A DNA stretch of 64,000 bases from Pratylenchus scribneri (lineage: Eukaryota > Nematoda > Chromadorea > Rhabditida > Pratylenchidae): assembly GCA_030063045.1 (NCBI GenBank), contig JAQSEB010000025.1, forward strand, positions 124,001 through 188,000, given 5' to 3'. Position numbers and translations under genes: made by a program. Under the pieces are notes generated by a model. It was not told the origin of the DNA. It did no database searches and saw only the letters and a program-made list of their open reading frames with translations. Every line of letters starts with the position of its first letter. Within the stretch, counting starts at the first letter, position 1. Shown here in pieces: positions 1 to 12,714 of the stretch.

Positions 1-1332
1 AATAAATGATTGATTATATTAATTTATTTATTATTTGGCCGTCTGAAAATAAATTATCTAAATTTTTTAAAATAATATAAAATAAGCACAGCTAAATAAA
101 TAAATTTTTTAAATAAATAATTTATAATAAAATTATCGATACAAAAAATAATAACATCAATAATTGTGAAATCATATTATTAAACATGGAAGTGGAAAAT
201 AATGAAAGAAGGCATATTTACAAAAAAATATTTTTATATTATAGAGGAAGAATTAAATTATGAATTTACAAATTATTATAAAATATTTATTTAATAAAAA
301 TATAAAAAATAAATAAAATTATTGTACGATTCTATGCTATTAGAATAAAATAACATTATAAAAATTATAAAAATTTATTAAATAAAATAAATTAAAATTC
401 ATTTAGAAATAATGAATAAATCATTCCTAGCAAAATCAAATCGGATAAAAACATTCAATTAATCATCGTCGCATCTTGCTACCCGAATTTTTCATATATG
501 ATTTATTCCATATTCTACCAAAATATATAAATTTAAAATATTTTTCCCAATATTCTTATTATTTTATTATGTACACCAATGTGGGATTAATCAATTGATT
601 AAAATATTATTTTTAAAAAAATTTTAAAATTTTAGTAGGTTTCATAATAAAAAGATTTTCTGAAAATTATGAAAAATTTTTTACAATATATAAATTTATT
701 AATAAATGTCGATATAATAAAAAATGGACTATTCTGTATTTTTAAAATGTTGAATAAACATTGTTATGATAAGGGATAATAACTCAGGTCATATATAAAT
801 AATTATATTGTAATATTGAGAGAATTTTAAATTAAAATTAAACAAAAATATCATATCAATTTTTTTGGAAAAATCTTAATAAATTGATATTTTAATTATT
901 TAATAATATGAAAATAAAATTTTACTTAAAGAATTTCAGCAAATATTCGAAGAAAAACTGAAAGGAAATTGGCGGAGAGGATTTAAACTTTAATAATTAT
1001 TGATCGTTAAAAAATAAATAATTTTTTTTTCAAATATTTATTTTTAATTAAATTAAAATAATAAAATAACATAAATTCAAAAAATATTATCCAAAATTTT
1101 AACATTATTTATTTTATTTGAAAAATAAATAATAATATGAAACCATGAATTTAAATAATCCATTTATATTCTGAATATCATGAATCTTAATTGCTTAGAT
1201 TTGCTATAAAACAGCAAAATATGATAAAAGTTAGATAATATATTTAAAAAAAATAGCGAATAGAGATTATTGATTAAATTTAATCAAATTATCAAGTAAA
1301 AAATAATTTTATAAATTTATAAATATTAAATT

Positions 1333-1503
1333 ATGATAAAAATTTTAAAATTGATTAGGTTTAATCTATGGGGAAGTGTTGATGAAGAGGTATTCGAAAA
1401 AGTTGAAGAAATGAATGACAATTTTTATGGATTAGATGAAATTAAAAAATGGATCCTACGTTTTATATCTATCGAAATAATAACAAAAAAGGCACACAAT
1501 TGA
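1333..1503 (+). CDS. short open island, unknown product
   Basis: An ATG-initiated frame of 56 codons inside A+T-rich DNA. Its middle has mixed, protein-like composition (WGSVDEEVFEKVEEMND and GLDEIKKWIL) and the flanks are almost pure A/T. No family is recognised. It could be a small gene, an exon or a relic. There is no cleanly placed donor, so it may simply be a chance frame in a G+C island. Confidence 0.2.
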   Translation: MIKILKLIRFNLWGSVDEEVFEKVEEMNDNFYGLDEIKKWILRFISIEIITKKAHN

Positions 1504-1947
1504 ATTCTCTGCATGAATTGTACTACGGTTGTTGGCAAAAGAAATTAAATTAATATCAAAATATCGAATATAGTTAAATTTTAGACAAAGATATTAAGCA
1601 AAAATAAAAATTTACATTAAAAAATATAAATTATAGCATTATATTTTACTATGTATTTATTTTACTTAAGATTAATATTTTATCATATTATATTAAAGAA
1701 GTATATTTTCAATAATTTTTTTAAATTTTAAAAAGTAAAATTAGATTAATAAATTATTTTATTCAAATATAAATATATAAAAAATTTTAAATTGAGTGTT
1801 AAAATTAAAAATTATTAAAAAATCTTCAACAAAAATGTGTTCTTGATTAACTTTTGAAGGCATTCCTAAGATAAATAACAACTTTCAAAAAATATAAGCA
1901 ACTCAATGCCTATCATTCCACCTTACATCTTAAACTACCTTTCAATA

Positions 1948-2002
1948 ATGTCCAGAGTCCACATCCGACCGGAGGAAGAGGACGATGATGATGTGGTGAT
2001 GG
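1948..2002 (+). CDS. possible first exon with acidic run
   Basis: ATG followed by 17 more codons encoding MSRVHIRPEEEDDDDVVM, ending one base before a donor-like GGTAAAAA. The bases are far more G+C-rich than the surroundings. It resembles the first coding exon of a split gene with an acidic N-terminus; no downstream partner could be joined with confidence. Confidence 0.22.
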
Positions 2003-3973
2003 GTAAAAATTATAATTAAATATCTTAAATATTTTTCTTGATGTTTTGAACTTAGGAAGAAAAAATTTTAATTATTTCTAATAAAAAATTCAAAAATCGG
2101 GAAAAAATTAATAATTTTGAGGAATTAATATAAAAAATAGATAAATGAGAGGAAATAATTTAAAAATAAAAATCAATAAATATATTTAAAAAATTGGCAC
2201 TATTATTATTAATTTAGTTTAAATTATTTTTAAAAATAAAATATAATTAAAAAAATAAATATAATTTCTAAAATAACAATCATAAAATGATTTTTAATTA
2301 TCTAAATAGGGATGCGACAGATGGCTTTTCGAAATATTTTCATTGATTATAGAAGAAACATGGCCCACACAAAGATTTAAAAATATATAAAAGCCAATTA
2401 TCATTGAAAATATTAAATTAAAAAATAAAAAATAATTATGTCAAATTTCATTAAGCTATATTTTTAATTTAATATAAATTAATTTAAACAATGATAAATA
2501 AATATAAAATTTTCTATTAGAACAAAATCAGAATTAATAATAAGAAAAAAATCAGAGCTGAAAAACATAAAGAAAGCCATGGGAAATTTCGGGTGATAGT
2601 AAAAATTTGAAGATGAAAAAGAAGATTAAAAATAAAAGAAAAAAATGGAAATATTAAAAAACTAAAAAGCAGATATGAAAATTTTATCGAATTATAAGAA
2701 AAATTGAATTGATGAAAAATTCGAATAAAGGATTATTTTAAAGATAATTATAATTAATTTGAGTGGAATTTAAAAAGATTTAAACAAATTTCTTCGAAGA
2801 ATTTGAATGAAAATAAAAAATCAAGCGCGACGAAGAAGAGACTGGAGAGGCAATAATCGCTAAATTAATTTGTAAAATTAGTTATTTATGATAAAAAGAA
2901 ATTTTTAAGCGCAAGTATTATGTGCTGAATGCTTATTAAAACATCAATAGTGCAATTAACAATAAAAATTATCTCTAAAAATAAAATTTTTCAAAAGTAG
3001 AAAAAGAGGCGGAAAAGTTTATTGACTTTAAAAAAACAAGTTCATATAAAAATAATAATTAATTTGTTAAAAATAATGTTAAATAATATAAATGAATGAT
3101 AATCCTAATCCTCTCAAATATATTTTTGAATATCAAATTGAACACATGTGGAAAAAATTTGAAATGTTATTTTTTTTATTAATTCAAAACCAGTGAAAAA
3201 CGATTCAAGGAAAAAATATTTGCTTTAACAGCTAATTTTTTTATGGTGAAAATCAATTATTATAAAAATAAAAATAGTTTAAAAATAATTAATATTAAAT
3301 TATAAGTAAAATAAATTCATTATTTTGATGTTAAAATTTAGCCGTGGCTTTTGATAGAATTATTAAAATATATACCAATTGTTAATATTTATTAACAAGA
3401 AATGTCAATGAATGTTGTTAATACGATTTGTGAAAGAATATTGATCTTTTTCACATAGTGAAATATAATTTTATAAATTTAATTCAATTTGAATTTTATA
3501 AATATAATTTAAAAAAAAGAAAAAATTAATAATCAAAATTCTAAATAAATAAATTTTAATACATAAAAAATTGATTATATTTTCTTAAAAATTTTTAATA
3601 AATATCTTCAAAATTCTTTATAAAAAAATTCATATTTAATATAAATTGTAGGCTAATATTTTGTTAAATAGGACAAAATTGATTCAACAAGTAAATCGCT
3701 GGTTGAGGCAAGGTCATTTAAAAATAAATTTTAGTATTTTTTATATTATTAAATAAATAGAAAATAAATGAATTTTTATGGAATAAATTTTGCAATTTTT
3801 TCTTAATATAAAATCTATTAAATTGCTTACGAAAGTTTTGAAACAATTGACTGAAAAATACAATAAATCTTTTACAGAATTTTTTTAAAAATGATAATTT
3901 TTAAAATTAAAATAAAAAAAATAAATAATTAGTATTAAATGTAAACAATCTAGAAAAAAATAAACAAATTTAG

Positions 3974-4089
3974 CCAAAAATGCATTTTTGGGCGTTAAAT
4001 GGATGGACTACAGAAAGTACAAATGCCTTATAGTGAGTGAGAAGGATTTTTATGTGAATGAAGGAAAGCAAAAATTGCATAAATGGTAA
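3974..4089 (+). CDS. exon-like island, unknown product
   Basis: After an AAATTTAG acceptor-like site, a frame runs 38 codons to a stop and encodes KNAFLGVKWMDYRKYKCL, then a Lys/Glu-rich tail. A consensus-quality donor GTGAGTGAG lies inside it at 4033, so the true exon may be only 59 bp. No domain recognised. Confidence 0.28.
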
Positions 4090-4546
4090 CAAATTTTTGG
4101 AAGAAAATACGATAAAATTATTTTGTATAAATTATTATAAAAATTATTCTTAAATTAAAATTAGAAAATAGTTGAATATTAATCATTCTAAAATAAGAAT
4201 GAATTCAAAGAAGCCAAATTGGTAAAAATTGCGAAATTTTTAATTAAATTAAAAATAAAATTGTAAACTTCTATTTAACTTAGGAACAAATTAAAATTTA
4301 ATAAAATTAAAAAAATTATTTTTTAATTTATATATATATATATAATAATTCAAGTGAAAAAAACAATCGTAATTAGATGAAATTTTTATTTTATCATAAA
4401 ATTTTAATAATAATAAATTATTAAAAAAATAAGTTAATTTCAAAAAGATAAAAAATTAAAATTTTTCAAAATAAAATATGTATTTTAAAAATCAAATATA
4501 AACTTAAATTGGAAATTATTTGAATAAATGAATAAAGAACATTGAC

Positions 4547-4611
4547 GCCCTTTCGAGGCCAAAAGACTGGCCAAATGAAGCCCTTTCGAGGCCAAAAGAC
4601 TGGCCAAATTA
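4547..4611. repeat. two-copy 33-bp tandem repeat
   Basis: The unit beginning GCCCTTTCGAGGCCAAAAGA occurs twice in a row, offset by 33 bp. Being a multiple of three, it gives an 11-residue repeat in the minus-str frame (FIWPVFWPRKG twice). It contains ACTGGCCAA, a string also seen in the 34-bp repeat at 8.6 kb. Confidence 0.85.
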
Positions 4612-5766
4612 GATCGATTAAACACATTGTAAAATCACGAAAAGACTCGAAAATTCGAAATAAGAAAATGGCAAAATTGATCCTATTAATGAAAAAAAAT
4701 TTCAAAAATTAAAATATCATCAAAAATAAATTTATTTTAGATATCTATATATTGATAAAAAATCGTAAGATTATAAAAAAATAAAAAATTCTGAATAAAT
4801 ACAGCAATTCATTTAATTTTAAATTAGAATCAACATAGAAATACAAGTGATTTTTGCCTAATTAAGATGAATGATTATATCAATTTTTTTGACAAAAATA
4901 TAATTAATTTATTCTTCTACTGAAATTGAAAATTAACCTGAATGGAATTTCGTACATTCAAAATAATTTAATTACCGTGCTTTCGATGCAAGTTTTAATT
5001 TTTAATAAAATTCTTTAATATTATAATTATTATTCAATTATAAAATGATTTCTCATAATATTTTCAACATGTTAAATATAGAAAGGATGCATGACTGCGA
5101 TATCAACAATATGAGTATATAAGAAAATCAGCTAAATGACTCATATAAATTTCATATTGAACATATTTTAAAAAATATATATTATATATTGAAAAATTCA
5201 TTTTGATTATAATAACTTCCTAAAGAAATAATAAAGGATATTCGAAAAATCGGAGAAAAGAGTCTGAGAAGAAGAATCAATAAAAATTTAACTATATATT
5301 CATAGAATTTGAAAAAATTTTTAATGAAAAGAAAAATTACTCTTTTGAATTATTCAATATATTCTATTATTCCGAATAATTGCGTGGGTCATCAAAATTT
5401 GCATCAAATATCAATGTAATAAAAAACCAAATATTCATTACTATTTTGCAAATGACGAACAAATTAAATTTTAGACTACTAAATAAAACAATCCTGGAAG
5501 AGCAATTTGTAACAAAATAATTCCCCGTTGAATTATGATAGAAAAATTGATGATTTAGAGAAGTAAAAATATTTTGATCATATGAAATAAAAAAGGTAGA
5601 TTGAAATATAAGAAAAATATTACAAAAGAATTTTAAAAAATTTTCAAGGTAAATTAAAAAAATGAGAAAAAAATATATAAATTAAAATAAATATTGAACA
5701 AATAAAAGATTAAATCTTAACGTTAAATTAGATGATAAAATTTTTTGGAATTGAATTTCATAATAG

Positions 5767-5877
5767 AGATGGCCCAACTGGCATAATTGCAATTTGGAAC
5801 TGTTGGTGTTCATCAATGAGATCAAAAAGAACAAACTGAAATTGAGCCAATTTTTATTTATAATTATAAAAAAATAA
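5767..5877 (+). CDS. exon-like island, unknown product
   Basis: An open frame of 36 codons directly after a TAATAG acceptor-like site. It encodes WPNWHNCNLELLVFINEIKK and continues Lys/Leu-rich into A+T-rich DNA. The first 80 bases have ordinary composition and then decay abruptly to A/T, as an exon-intron edge would. No donor with GT is well placed and no family is recognised. Confidence 0.25.
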   Translation, partial: RWPNWHNCNLELLVFINEIKKNKLKLSQFLFIIIKK

Positions 5878-6520
5878 AAAAAAATATTTTCTAAGTTGTG
5901 ATTTTAATAAAATGGCCGATGTCCGATTGAATAAACAATTAATTTTTAATCATTAAAATTAAAAAAAAAATTATTTAATAAATGAATTTGAACATTATTT
6001 TTGCATTGTTCTAAAAGGATTTCGGACTTTACCAAATTAAATGAAATTGGAGAAATTTTATTTTTGCATAAAAAATATTAATAAAAATATTTTACACTCT
6101 AAGATTGTCTATTTAAATTATAAATAAGAAAATATTTTTTGAATAAAATTATAGTTTTTAAATAATTTTTAAATTTTTAAAAAATACTTTTTAATTGATA
6201 TAGAAAAATCAAATTATTATATAATTATAACATTGCAAGCCAATAAATAATGTAATTTAGAAAAATAATTTTCCTTAGAATAATGTCAAAATTTTAAAAA
6301 AAAAATTTAACTGCCAAAAATTCTTACAAAACTTGTTCGATAATCAGTCACAAATAAGATTTTGTTTTTTTCTTTTATAAATCAATATTTTTTTAATTAA
6401 AATAATTTATAATTATAGAAAAAATAATGGAATATTTAATAAAAATTGAACAAATTTAATTGAATATAAAAAAAATTGAATATTAAAAAAATTTTAAATT
6501 ATAAATGTATCTTATTTAAA

Positions 6521-6738
6521 GTAAAAGACGATACAGTATTTTTGCGGTATTCACTTTTTATCCATAATCGCAAATCATCTCAATCTTCCACAAAACAATT
6601 CTTACAAAAAATTTCTATAATGTTTTTATATTAAAATTTTGAATAAAAATTTGCAGCCATGAAAAGTTAACATTCTTCAATGGGGAAGAAATTTGCATTT
6701 ATGATAGCCAATTCTTTAATATAAAAGATGTATTTTAA
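6521..6738 (+). CDS. candidate two-exon gene fragment, unknown product
   Basis: Exon A (about 6521-6621) reads VKDDTVFLRYSLFIHNRK and on to KQFLQKISI. It ends at a GT 5' site two bases into a codon. A 35-nt A+T-rich intron (6622-6656) ends in TTTGCAG. Exon B (6657-6738) continues in the matching phase with HEKLTFFNGEEICIYDSQFF and reaches a stop. The 35-nt intron is the same size as undoubted introns in the transferase gene at 48.9-52.1 kb. The 5' end is not visible and the product is unknown. It could be a real small gene's 3' end or a relic. Confidence 0.38.
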
Positions 6739-7769
6739 TTATTAAACTAAAAAAAAATTATAATTTCAATTTGTAAATTATATATATTTGAGAAAATTTT
6801 AAAATTTGTTCAATAAAAATATTTTTTAAATACAATAATAAAAATACTGAAAATATCTTTATTATAAACTTTATAAGATATAAATAGGATATGTTTGAAA
6901 TTAGAGTAAATATATTTAAATAATAATCTAAAAATTTATCGAAATTTTTTGATAAGAATGCAAAATATTATTAATTTTTAATTATTTGTTAATTTGCATG
7001 AAACTTTTAAATAAAATAATAATTTTGATATATTTTAATAATCTTTTAATAATAAAAAAATGTAAAAATTTACAATTGCTTAATTGAATTATTTTAAATT
7101 CAAATTTTATATAATTTCTCTTTAAATAATAATAAAAGAGAAATCAGATAATTTATCTCAAATTAATATTTATAATACATAAATGAAAAATTTTTTCGAA
7201 TAAACATCTGGAGCTTTTTCACATCAATGCGAAACATCACTATTAAAATTTGAATATAAAAAAAAATATTAAATTATTAATAAATTTTAAAATTAAAATT
7301 TTATTATAATTAATTTAATTTAGAAAATTGCATTTTATTATTGAATTGAAGAAGGAAAAAATTAAATAAGAAGAGCATAAATATTATTATTTTTTTTTGA
7401 TTCAATTGCTGCAAACAATTAAATATATTAATTTTATAATTTATTTATTCAAAATAAAGATTATAAATTAAATTTGGAATATAAAAATTTTCAATAAAAA
7501 TTTAAAATATAAAACTATTATATAATAAATTGAAACCAAATGATTAAAAATAAAAAATAAATTTTCATTTTTATTTGACTATTTTATTTCATCTTCATTT
7601 CCGAAAAGAATTACTTTAGATAAAATATAATACATAAAATAATTAAAAGTTAATATATATATTTCGGATTAAAAATGAAATTATGATTTAAATTTATCCT
7701 AATAAATTAATTTAAAATCTAAATTTATAAAAAACATATCAAAATTTCTAAAAATTTATTTTTATTTTT

Positions 7770-7822
7770 AATGTTGCTGCTGTTCAGTCATTTATAGATG
7801 AAGAAGCGATCAGTAATGAAAA
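7770..7822 (+). CDS. exon-like island with good donor
   Basis: The frame NVAAVQSFIDEEAISNE runs directly into a donor-like AA|GTAAAA. Its G+C content is well above its flanks. Too short to identify; the acceptor is not clear. Confidence 0.2.
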
Positions 7823-8572
7823 GTAAAAAATTTACTGATTAATAAATAAAATTTGTCGTTGCCAATAACATCAATTTAATGGTTGAAAAAAAGAATACAA
7901 TTTACATATATGATTTCTGAACTCTAAATTAATACAAAAGAAAAAAAGGCATTTTGGAGTTTATAATAGCAAATAATTATTTTCTTCTATTTTTCTTTTC
8001 TTTGAAGTATACGGTAACAAAATTTTAAAATAAAAATATTATAATTAGAATTGTTGAAAAATTCATAAAATAAAACTAATAAAAGTGTAATAAAAGTGGA
8101 TATGTTTATTTAAATTTAAAAAAAAAATAAGGGTATTTAAAACAAAAGTGGCTTAGCAAAATGGAAACACGCATTATGAAATAATAAATAAATTAAAAAT
8201 AATTAATTTCATTCATAATTTTTAAAGAAATTTTTTGTTGAATTTTATAACGAAATTAATGCGAACTAATTAAGAAATTTATTAATAAAATTTGAAAAAA
8301 TATATATCAGAGAATAAATTAATCATGCTTTTTTTAGTGGATTATAATATTATTATACATTTTTGATCCCTATTAGAGTAGAAAAAATAAATGAAATAAA
8401 ATTAAAAAGTTAAAATAATGAAAAATATATAACAAAATTGGTTTAAAAACCCTATAAATTAATAAATTGTTGATAAAAAAAGAATTCTTCAAATATAGAT
8501 AAAATTAAACACATGCAGATTTTTACACATTTTGCGACTTTTAGCACTAAATTAAATTATTTGGCACATCTA

Positions 8573-8665
8573 ACTCAATAATACTGGCCAAGAATTAGCA
8601 CCTCGAACTCAATGATACTGGCCAAGAATTAGTACCTCTAACTCAATAATACTGGCCAAGAATTA
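8573..8665. repeat. three-copy 34-bp tandem repeat
   Basis: The unit containing CAATAATACTGGCCAAGAAT is repeated three times with starts of the ACTGGCCA core at 8583, 8617 and 8651. Copies differ by one or two bases. No open frame spans it. Confidence 0.85.
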
Positions 8666-9008
8666 TTCCATAAGCATAAAATAATTTTATAATAAAATGT
8701 AAGATATTCTAATAATTTTAATAAATTATTGAGAAAAATCTACCAACGTGTTACAAAAATCTTAAATAAATTTTTTCATATATTGTATTCAATAAAGAAA
8801 AAATTTCTATTAAATCCTATATATAACAGATTTACCAAAAAAACCTAAAGTAATAAAATAAAATTAACATGATTTCTAGACATATATATATTTTTTTAAT
8901 TCATAAAATAAATAATACTAGCTAAAATATACATAAATGAAATATTATACATTAGCTTTTTTTAAAGCTTTGTATGGTCTTTCCAATTTCATAAAGGAGA
9001 AATGATTT

Positions 9009-9149
9009 ATGGCTTTTTTCTATATTATTCCTGATTTAATTACAGAGGACAATAAATTTGCGAAATTTTCCGCCTCTGAAATTGACAAATATCGCGATTA
9101 TTTATTCAAAAATTTAATAATGAATTTTCACATCAGTGTAATTTTTTAA
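9009..9149 (+). CDS. small open frame or exon, unknown product
   Basis: ATG-initiated frame of 46 codons. The central part, from about residue 12, reads EDNKFAKFSASEIDKYRDYL and has clearly non-A/T composition. An acceptor-like AATTACAG sits immediately before the EDNK segment and a donor-like AGT|GTAATT near its end, so the real unit may be an internal exon (about 9046-9137) rather than a complete gene. No family recognised. Confidence 0.3.
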   Translation: MAFFYIIPDLITEDNKFAKFSASEIDKYRDYLFKNLIMNFHISVIF

Positions 9150-10014
9150 ATATATAATTATTTGCAAATGTTTCTATAATGATAAATAAATGTCTAAATT
9201 TAAATAATAAAATTAAAAAATATAATTTAATAATTATGATAATAAAATCATTAAAAATTTTTATTATTCAATTTATATTGAGAAAAATTTATTTATCATG
9301 AAAATGAATTAAAAATTAAATATAATTTATAGCCTTTTGAAATTGTGAATTTTAAATTATAAATTTTAATATTTAAAATTTGCTTATTTAAGAATTATTT
9401 AAAATGATTTTGCATAAAAGCATAGAAATAAACTAAAATTAAATTTACAAATTAATAAGCAAAAAATAAATATTTTATTCAATAACAATTGACATAATTA
9501 TTTCTTAAAATTTTGTTGTATTTATTTTGAATTTAATTATCTACTATGAGCGGTTCAATTTTATTAACTGAAATTGAAGTTTCGGAATTTCAATTCAAGA
9601 TGGCCAACTCAAATCAAAAATTTTTAAGAGGGCAGTAATATTGCTGAATATTTTTTTTTTTTTGTAAAATTCAAAAAAATATTAAAATTATAATTATTAA
9701 TGAATATTTTGAAAGCGAAATTATTATTAAAATTTTTGAAAAATATTTTAGCATAATTTCATTTTTTATAATGTCTTTCTGTCGTGTAGATCAATTTTGC
9801 TTCAACACTATGAAGAAAGAAGAACTGATAATTTAAATAAAAATCAAATATTTCATTTAAAATGATAAACTATCAAAAATAAAATTCAAATATAAAATTT
9901 GAAAATTTTTGAAAAAATTGATCAATTGTGATAATCAATATAAAATTTATTAAATTTTATGAGAGAAATAAATTAAATTCGATTTTAAAATATATTTGGA
10001 TTTGGAGAAATGAA

Positions 10015-10092
10015 ATGATTCTTTCTTCGGATGAAGAGGAAGAGAGCCACCATTCATCTAAAGGAGAAAAGGATAATGCTTTGAAATTTTAA
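10015..10092 (+). CDS. tiny acidic open frame
   Basis: ATG and 24 further codons encoding MILSSDEEEESHHSSKGEKD and then NALKF before a stop. A Ser/Asp/Glu tail of this type is common at C-termini of nuclear proteins, but composition alone cannot assign function. It may be a terminal exon. Confidence 0.2.
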   Translation: MILSSDEEEESHHSSKGEKDNALKF

Positions 10093-12553
10093 ATGATTCT
10101 AATAAATAAATTATATATTTGAGGTAAAATTTGATCCATTTAAGCTGAAAAATGTAATTTTTAAAAATCATCGAAATATAGTAAGATCTTTGAATTTAAA
10201 CCAGCCGTTTTATTTTATAATAATTTTTAATCTATGATTTTACATGTTGAATAATTAAGAATTAATGGAAAATTTGATAGTGATATAATATTTATTAAAA
10301 TATATAATTTTCAATTTAATGAAGATATATAATTTTCATTGAATTTATTTATAAAAATTTTTTAAAAAATTGGATAAAAATTGTTCTAGTTGCTAACATT
10401 ACATTATATTAAATTCAACTTATACAATGTGATGAAATATCTAAAAATTAATATTTTTAGAAAAAATGTACAAATTTTTTAAAAGGATATTAAAATTTTC
10501 AAATTTGAAAAAACGAAATGAGAATTTATAAAAAAATTTTCATAATTAGAACAAAAAAATATATTTGGATTTAATAATTGATTATATTAAAAATAAATTC
10601 TATTTCAAATGCAAAAAAAATCAATTTATTTAAAATTATAAACCTAAATAATATTGTAATATCTATTGATTTTTTTGAAGAAATAATATTTAAAAATAAA
10701 TTTTTTAAGAAATAATATAAAAAATTTTAAATATTAAAGTCAATAAAAATATTATAGAATATCAAAATAAATTGATAGGAATTATACCAAAATAAACTAA
10801 AGCCAAAATCAATTTCAAGTTAATTTTTAATATTTTATTATTTTATGCTCTGATATTTTTTATAAAAAATTTTGATCTATTATTTCTAAGAATTTTTCAG
10901 CAAAAAAAAAATAAAATTTATTTATTCTATTCATTAAATATTTTCATCTAAATATGTTACTAAAAAATGAAGCTCTTTCCCAGGAAATCATCCAAAGGAG
11001 AGGGTGATTTAGTAAATTGTGAAGAATACACCGAAGAAAAAATCATATTCTTGAAAAAATAATTTGGTTTTTTAAATTTATTTATTTAATTGAAGGCAGA
11101 AAATTCCGGATTTTATTTACTCTCTGGGAAAAAATTGCCTTAAAAAATTTTACAAAACATTTAAAAAAAAGTTTTAAATGAATTATAAAATATATTATAT
11201 AATCTTCTGAAATAAATTTAATTTTTTAAATTAAATAAATTGAAAAATATTTAATTCTAAATTAAATACATAAAATTTAAAAATTTCTAAATTTTATAAT
11301 ATAAAATTTAGCAAATAAAAAAAATTACGTTGATTTTTTCTCTGAAGAATGTGATCTAAAGAATTGAAATAATTTTTGAAAAAGATCAATCTAATTGTAA
11401 AAATAAATGAATTAATTAATAAGATGAAAAAATAATAAAATATCGTACTTATATTAACAATTATTTTTATATGGATATTAATTTGGGCAGTAATTTAAAC
11501 ATTATTTGATATAAACGAATCAACTTAATTATTTTTTCAATTTAAATTCAAAATAAATGACAGAAAAAAAATCAAAATAAAAATATTTTTTATCTTTATC
11601 CAAAATTATAAATTAAAATTAAAAAATTAATGATAAACTAATTATTCCAATTCAAAATATTTGACGAATGAATTTTGATATAAATAGAAAAATATAATAT
11701 TTTTTCTATTAAATCAGAAATTATAAGACTTATATTTCGAAAGAATATTTGGCTAAATTTCTACTGAATGGGGAATTTAAAATTTTTTTTTACTTAAACC
11801 AAGGGGAAAATTTTTTTTGAATATATAAAAAATACAAATTTTTATAATAATAAAATATAAAAAAATTTAATAAATTTCAAAATAAAAAAAGACAAATTCC
11901 AAATTATTATTTTAAATAATTATTTGTTTATTAGAAAATATATTTTATATTTTATAAATTCAGGTGTTGTAAAGTAAAATATTTATATAACGATCAGATT
12001 ATTAAATTAAATTCAATAAAATTATTTTTAATAAATATATATTAAAAGAAAAGCGGACGGCAATGAATTAAAAATCGAAGGAAAAATTTATTATAAAAAA
12101 AATTTTCAAATAAATATTTATTACAATGAATAATCAAATAAAAAATTAAAAATTTAATAGAATATCTGCATCATAAATGGAACTTAAAAAACGAATTGGT
12201 TTATAATAATTAATATTTATACTACAAAAATTGAAAAATTTTTTATATTAATTAAATAAAAAATAATAAGAATGATTTGATATGGTAATGGCGACATGAT
12301 CGATTGTAGCACAATGAAGAACATTGCTCATCCGGTCAATGCCGATTTATAATTTATTTTTAAAAAAAATTAATATTGAAAATTTCAGTAATTAGAAAAT
12401 GAAATTATAAATAAATTATAGAAAGAATAAGATATTTGAAATTAATTAAAAAATTTTCTAAAAATCCTTATAAAATCGAATTCGGAGATGTTTATTTAAG
12501 CAAGTAAAATTAATATAAAAAAAATAAAAAATTTAAATAAAAATTAATTTTAT

Positions 12554-12714
12554 TCATAGGGTAATAAAATCCAATTCGAATACAAGAAAAAGAGCTGAAT
12601 GCATTTCAATGGTTGGCATAAAGCCGAGCCTGGATGCTTCATGTAATCGCTTGGAATGAAAATCGAAATTTTTATCAGCCAATTTGTTTCGAATTTGAAT
12701 TAACACAGCACGGG
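12554..12714 (-). CDS. exon-like island, probable 3' exon
   Basis: Following a GAGCAG acceptor-like site, the minus strand is open for 52 codons to a TGA. It encodes RAVLIQIRNKLADKNFDF, then HSKRLHEASRLGFMPTIEMH and a hydrophobic end. Composition is normal for coding DNA and the flanks are A/T. It looks helical. I do not recognise the family. Confidence 0.35.

Larger units (their letters stand above)
1..8570. other. A+T-rich tract with scattered exon-like islands
   Basis: This stretch is overwhelmingly A and T, with homopolymer runs and frequent stops in all six frames. The only open frame above 75 codons (4466-4705, minus) is driven by a short tandem repeat. Embedded in it are short segments of ordinary base composition near 940, 1333, 1948, 2311, 3105, 3974, 4930, 5235, 5767, 5912, 6521 and 7770; the better ones are listed separately. 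No conserved protein domain was recognised, and no tRNA, rRNA or snRNA signature was seen. Confidence 0.7.
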
